This document shows, piece by piece, positions 52,798 to 55,396 of a stretch of 55,396 nt of DNA. Origin of the DNA: Cellulosimicrobium funkei (GTDB taxonomy: Bacteria > Actinomycetota > Actinomycetes > Actinomycetales > Cellulomonadaceae); NCBI RefSeq assembly GCF_001019615.1, contig NZ_JNBQ01000026.1, positions 1 through 55,396 on the forward strand, read 5' to 3'. The notes beneath the pieces were generated by a model. That model made no database searches. It saw nothing but the letters and a program-made list of their open reading frames with translations, and was not told the DNA's origin. Position 1 is the first letter of the stretch. Every line of letters begins with the position of its first letter. The position numbers and the translations under genes were made by a program.

Positions 52798-53361
52798 ATG
52801 CCTACCCCCGCCAAGGGCCCCCGGCTCGGCAGCGGACCGGCTCACGAGCGTCTGATGCTCGCGAACCTGTCCACCCAGCTCTTCGAGCACGGCCGCATCA
52901 CGACCACCGAGACCAAGGCGAAGCGCCTGCGCCCGGTGGCCGAGCGCCTCATCACGTTCGCGAAGCGTGGCGACCTGCACGCGCGTCGTCGCGTCCTGCG
53001 CGTCGTGCGCGACAAGTCCGTCGTGCACACGCTGTTCACCGAGATCGCCCCGCAGATGGCGGAGCGTGAGGGCGGCTACACCCGCATCACGAAGGTCGGC
53101 ACGCGCAAGGGCGACAACGCGCCCCTCGCCGTGATCGAGCTCGTGACCGAGCCCGTCAGCCCCAAGCAGGCCGTCGTCCGCGAGGCGGAGAAGGCCGCGG
53201 AGAAGGCGAGCAAGAAGAAGGCTGACAAGCCGGCCAAGAAGGCCGACGCGGTCGAGGACGCGCCCGTCGAGGACGCTCCCGCCGCCGTCGAGGACGCTCC
53301 CGCCGAGGACGTCCAGGACGCGCCCGTCGAGGACGCCGCCGAGGAGAAGAAGGAGGCCTGA
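52798..53361 (+). CDS. rplQ: 50S ribosomal protein L17 with acidic repeat tail
   Basis: The 187-residue protein has a normal L17 core of about 120 residues ([23 protein letters not shown] split after GSG, then [23 protein letters not shown]). It continues into Lys/Ala- then Glu/Asp/Ala-rich sequence with [14 protein letters not shown] repeats. E. coli L17 has 127 residues; extended acidic tails occur in actinobacteria. The ATG has AAGGAG. It is the last ribosomal gene, followed by a strong terminator. Confidence 0.97.
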   Translation: MPTPAKGPRLGSGPAHERLMLANLSTQLFEHGRITTTETKAKRLRPVAERLITFAKRGDLHARRRVLRVVRDKSVVHTLFTEIAPQMAEREGGYTRITKVGTRKGDNAPLAVIELVTEPVSPKQAVVREAEKAAEKASKKKADKPAKKADAVEDAPVEDAPAAVEDAPAEDVQDAPVEDAAEEKKEA

Positions 53362-53399
53362 GCCTCCTCGATCGACTCTCGGGGTCCTCCGCGACCCCA

Positions 53400-53441
53400 C
53401 GCCGCAGGGCCCGGGACCGTACGGTCCCGGGCCCTGCGGCG
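53400..53441 (+). terminator. Terminator of the alpha operon
   Basis: A perfect 42-base palindrome (19-base arms around GTAC), 39 bases after rplQ, followed by TTCTG. It is the longest perfect hairpin in the window. Confidence 0.85.
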
Positions 53442-53493
53442 TTCTGCCGTCCCGACGGCTTCCGCGTGCGTCCGGCCACGAGGGCGGCCGCGT

Positions 53494-53561
53494 GAGATCG
53501 ACCCGCACGACCGAGATCGACCTTCAGAGGGCCGATCTCGGGACGTACGGGTCGATCTCGG
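53494..53561. repeat. Nested GAGATCGA inverted-repeat element
   Basis: GAGATCGACCCGCACG (53494-53509) pairs with CGTACGGGTCGATCTC (53544-53559) with one mismatch. Inside, CCGAGATCG (53511) pairs with CGATCTCGG (53533). The motif occurs four times, two per orientation, just before the hydrolase start. It may be an operator or a REP-like intergenic element. Confidence 0.6.
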
Positions 53562-53586
53562 GGCGGGGAGGGCCTACCGTCGAGAC

Positions 53587-54402
53587 GTGACGAGTGTCGA
53601 CTCCTCCCTGGCCGCGTGGCCGCCCGTCGTCCTCGTGCACGGGTCGCGTACGTCGCGGTCGATGTGGCGCGACCAGCTCGCGGCCCTGCGCCGTGCGGGG
53701 GTCGACGCCCTCGCCGTGGACCTGCCGGGGCACGGGGCGCGGCGCGGCGAGGCGTTCACCCTGGACGGTGCCGTGGAGGCCGTCGCGGCCGGGATCGACG
53801 ACGTGGGCGGTCGCGCGCTCGTCGTCGGTCTGTCGCTGGGCGGCTACGTCGCGATCGAGACGCGGGCGCGGCACCCCGAGCGCGTCGTCGGCCTCGTGGC
53901 TGCCGCCTGCTCGACCCCGCCTGCCACGCGGCTGCGCGGGGGCTGGCTCCTCGTCGCGCGCGGCATCGAGCGGCTGCCCGACGGCGGAGCGGGGCTCAAC
54001 CAGGCGCTCGTCGACCGCGCGCTCACGCCGCAGGGCGCGGCCGACCTCGCGGCGGGCGGCTTCGCGCTCGACGTGATGAGCGCGATCCTGCGCGAGGTCG
54101 AGGCGGTCGACCCCGTGACGGCCCTCGCCGCCACGGACTCGCCCGTGTGGCTGGTCAACGGCCGGTGGGACCACTTCCGGTTCGGCGAGCGCGGCTTCGT
54201 GGAGGCGGCCCGGCGCGGGGGAGCGCCCGTGCGGCTCGTGGTCGTCCCGGGCGCTCGGCACCTCGTGAGCCTCGACGCGCCCGTCGCGTTCAACCGGGTC
54301 CTGCTCGACGCCCACCGCGCGGTCGCGACGGGTAGTCCGGCGCCCGGGGCGGATGGGCCGGCGCCCGCCGGGGTCGCGCCGCGCCGCGCCGTCGCGCGCT
54401 GA
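53587..54402 (+). CDS. Alpha/beta hydrolase
   Basis: The 271-residue cytoplasmic protein has the oxyanion loop VVLVHGSRTSRSMW (about 14-27), nucleophile-elbow Ser in GLSLGGYVA (about 83), the acid Asp in NGRWDHF and the catalytic His in PGARHLVS near residue 222. This is a complete esterase/hydrolase triad; no specific substrate can be named. A Pro/Ala-rich tail ends it. The GTG start has GGAGGG about 15 bases upstream. It is inserted between rplQ and truA, convergent with the next gene. Confidence 0.85.
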   Translation: MTSVDSSLAAWPPVVLVHGSRTSRSMWRDQLAALRRAGVDALAVDLPGHGARRGEAFTLDGAVEAVAAGIDDVGGRALVVGLSLGGYVAIETRARHPERVVGLVAAACSTPPATRLRGGWLLVARGIERLPDGGAGLNQALVDRALTPQGAADLAAGGFALDVMSAILREVEAVDPVTALAATDSPVWLVNGRWDHFRFGERGFVEAARRGGAPVRLVVVPGARHLVSLDAPVAFNRVLLDAHRAVATGSPAPGADGPAPAGVAPRRAVAR

Positions 54403-54407
54403 GGCGG

Positions 54408-55178
54408 TCAGGCCGGCGGCAGCTCCCAGGCGCGTGCCCCGCCGACGAGCGCCGCCGAGTTGGGTACGACGACGACGTCGTCGCCGAGGCGGTCGAGGAC
54501 GCTCGGGGTGATCTGGCGCGAGTTCCCGCCGCCCAGGTACAGCCGGTCCCACCAGAAGACGGGCCGCAGGCCCTCGACGACCGCGAGCACGCGCCGCGAC
54601 CAGAGCCCGTTGCCGAGCCGGCGCCGCTCGGGCTCGCCGACGTACTCGTCGTAGGTGGTGCCGCGGCGCACCGGTGCGCGGGACCACTCGAGGTGCGGCG
54701 CGAGCCGTCCGCCGTGGAACAGCGCCGAGCCCAGCCCCGTCCCGAGCGTCAGCACGAGCTCCAGCCCCGACGCCGCCACGACGCCGGCGCCGTGCACCTC
54801 GGCGTCGTTGAGCACGAGCGCGGGCACGCCGAGGCGTGCGGCCACCGCGGCCTGGACGTCGAAGCTCGTCCAGGCCTCGAGGAGAGCCGGGTCCACGCGC
54901 GAGCGCGGGCCGCTGCGCGTGACGTAGTGCGGCGTGTGCACGACGACGCCGCGCCGGATCATGCCGGGCATGCCGACGGTGACCCGGTCGGCCGGGGGCA
55001 GCGCGGCCGCGATCTCGGCGATCGTCTCGACGAGCAGCTCCGGCGGCAGCGGGTACGGCGTCGGGACGCGGACGGCGGCGGCGTGCGCGGTGCCCGACGC
55101 GTCGAGCACGTTCGCCTTGATCCCGCCGCCGCCGCAGTCCACGGCGAGGGTGCGGACGTCTGCGCGGTCGCCGGTCAT
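54408..55178 (-). CDS. ROK-family sugar kinase, polyphosphate glucokinase-like
   Basis: The 256-residue kinase has the phosphate-binding AVDCGGGGIKANVLD (about 12-26), VGMPGMI, the catalytic-type Asp in LVLNDAEVHGAG and the adenosine/phosphate motif LTLGTGLGSALFHGGRLAP. The length and the TLGTGLGSALF motif are closest to polyphosphate/ATP glucokinases (PpgK). The segment LEWSRAPVRRGTTYDEYVG is divergent where those enzymes have a conserved GH(L/E), so the substrate is uncertain. ATG 55178 was chosen as the first start before the glycine-rich strand. It is divergent from truA. Confidence 0.8.
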   Translation of the reverse strand: MTGDRADVRTLAVDCGGGGIKANVLDASGTAHAAAVRVPTPYPLPPELLVETIAEIAAALPPADRVTVGMPGMIRRGVVVHTPHYVTRSGPRSRVDPALLEAWTSFDVQAAVAARLGVPALVLNDAEVHGAGVVAASGLELVLTLGTGLGSALFHGGRLAPHLEWSRAPVRRGTTYDEYVGEPERRRLGNGLWSRRVLAVVEGLRPVFWWDRLYLGGGNSRQITPSVLDRLGDDVVVVPNSAALVGGARAWELPPA

Positions 55179-55240
55179 GGGCGGCAGCGTAGGCACGACG
55201 GCGAGCGCGCCGCACGGCCGGGCGACTACGGTGAACTCCC

Positions 55241-55396
55241 GTGAGCGACGCCCCTGCCCCCGACGCACGCCCCGACGACCCCGCACCCGACGCGCCGGGC
55301 GGGGACGCGGCCTCCGGGTCGAGCGTGCGGCAGGACCCGCCCGACGGCGTCGTGCGCGTCCGCCTCGACCTCGCCTACGAGGGAACGGAGTTCGCC
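55241..55396 (+). CDS. truA: tRNA pseudouridine synthase TruA, N-terminal fragment
   Basis: The frame opens at GTG 55241 and runs to the window edge (52 codons). After an Asp/Pro/Ala-rich extension of about 35 residues comes VRVRLDLAYEGTEFA, the first strand of TruA (RLxLxYDGTxFxG). TruA makes pseudouridine at positions 38-40 of tRNA anticodon arms. truA normally follows rplQ in actinobacteria, which supports the call. The catalytic Asp lies beyond the window. Confidence 0.85.
   Translation, partial: MSDAPAPDARPDDPAPDAPGGDAASGSSVRQDPPDGVVRVRLDLAYEGTEFA

Overview
The window is a high-GC actinobacterial chromosome segment. Gene order, GC-rich third codon positions, frequent GTG/TTG starts, an actinobacterial-type RpoB/RpoC pair and the zinc-type S14 and L36 point to Micrococcales; a Cellulomonas/Cellulosimicrobium/Isoptericola-like genus is my inference, supported by the secreted chitinase. 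No rRNA, CRISPR, insertion sequence or phage gene was seen. LAYOUT. (1) Bases 1-11 kb are accessory. They hold a partial membrane protein, an aminoglycoside-phosphotransferase-like kinase, a Ser/Thr/Pro-rich exported protein, a three-gene operon (acidic membrane protein, OmpR-type histidine kinase, response regulator), trans-aconitate methyltransferase, an adenosine deaminase-family enzyme, and an ABC-2 exporter coupled to a NarL-type two-component system. (2) 11.1-14 kb is tRNA-Trp, secE, nusG, rplK, rplA. (3) 14-21.9 kb interrupts the usual rplKA-rplJL neighbourhood. It contains a secreted GH18 chitinase facing the other way, then an ECF-type sigma factor, a small partner protein, a cytoplasmic subtilisin-like protease with a PYTQG repeat array, a TPR-CHAT caspase-like protease and a secreted peptide precursor made of LPTPY repeats. 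(4) 22-36 kb carries rplJL, rpoBC, rpsL-rpsG-fusA-tuf. (5) 36.6-53.4 kb carries the S10, spc and alpha operons in canonical order (rpsJ to rplQ with secY-adk-map-infA-rpmJ); rpsD is absent between rpsK and rpoA. (6) 53.5-55.4 kb has an alpha/beta hydrolase and a ROK-family sugar kinase inserted between rplQ and the start of truA. HOW THE PARTS WORK TOGETHER. Most of the window is the transcription and translation core, organised as transcription units separated by strong GC hairpins, with promoters recognisable ahead of tRNA-Trp/secE, rplJL, rpoBC, rpsL, tuf and rpsJ. Two accessory regions are the most interesting. First, the sigma factor/S8 protease/TPR-CHAT/repeat-peptide cluster looks like a regulated two-protease signalling or defence module: protease and secreted peptide share a repeated Pro-Tyr-(Thr/Gly)-Gln motif, suggesting that the peptide, or the protease's own array, is a processing substrate or pseudosubstrate. 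Second, TCTCAT-like direct repeats with an exact 11-base period lie upstream of the phosphotransferase, of the exported Ser/Thr/Pro-rich protein and of the two-component operon itself, so these genes probably form a small local regulon of that response regulator.
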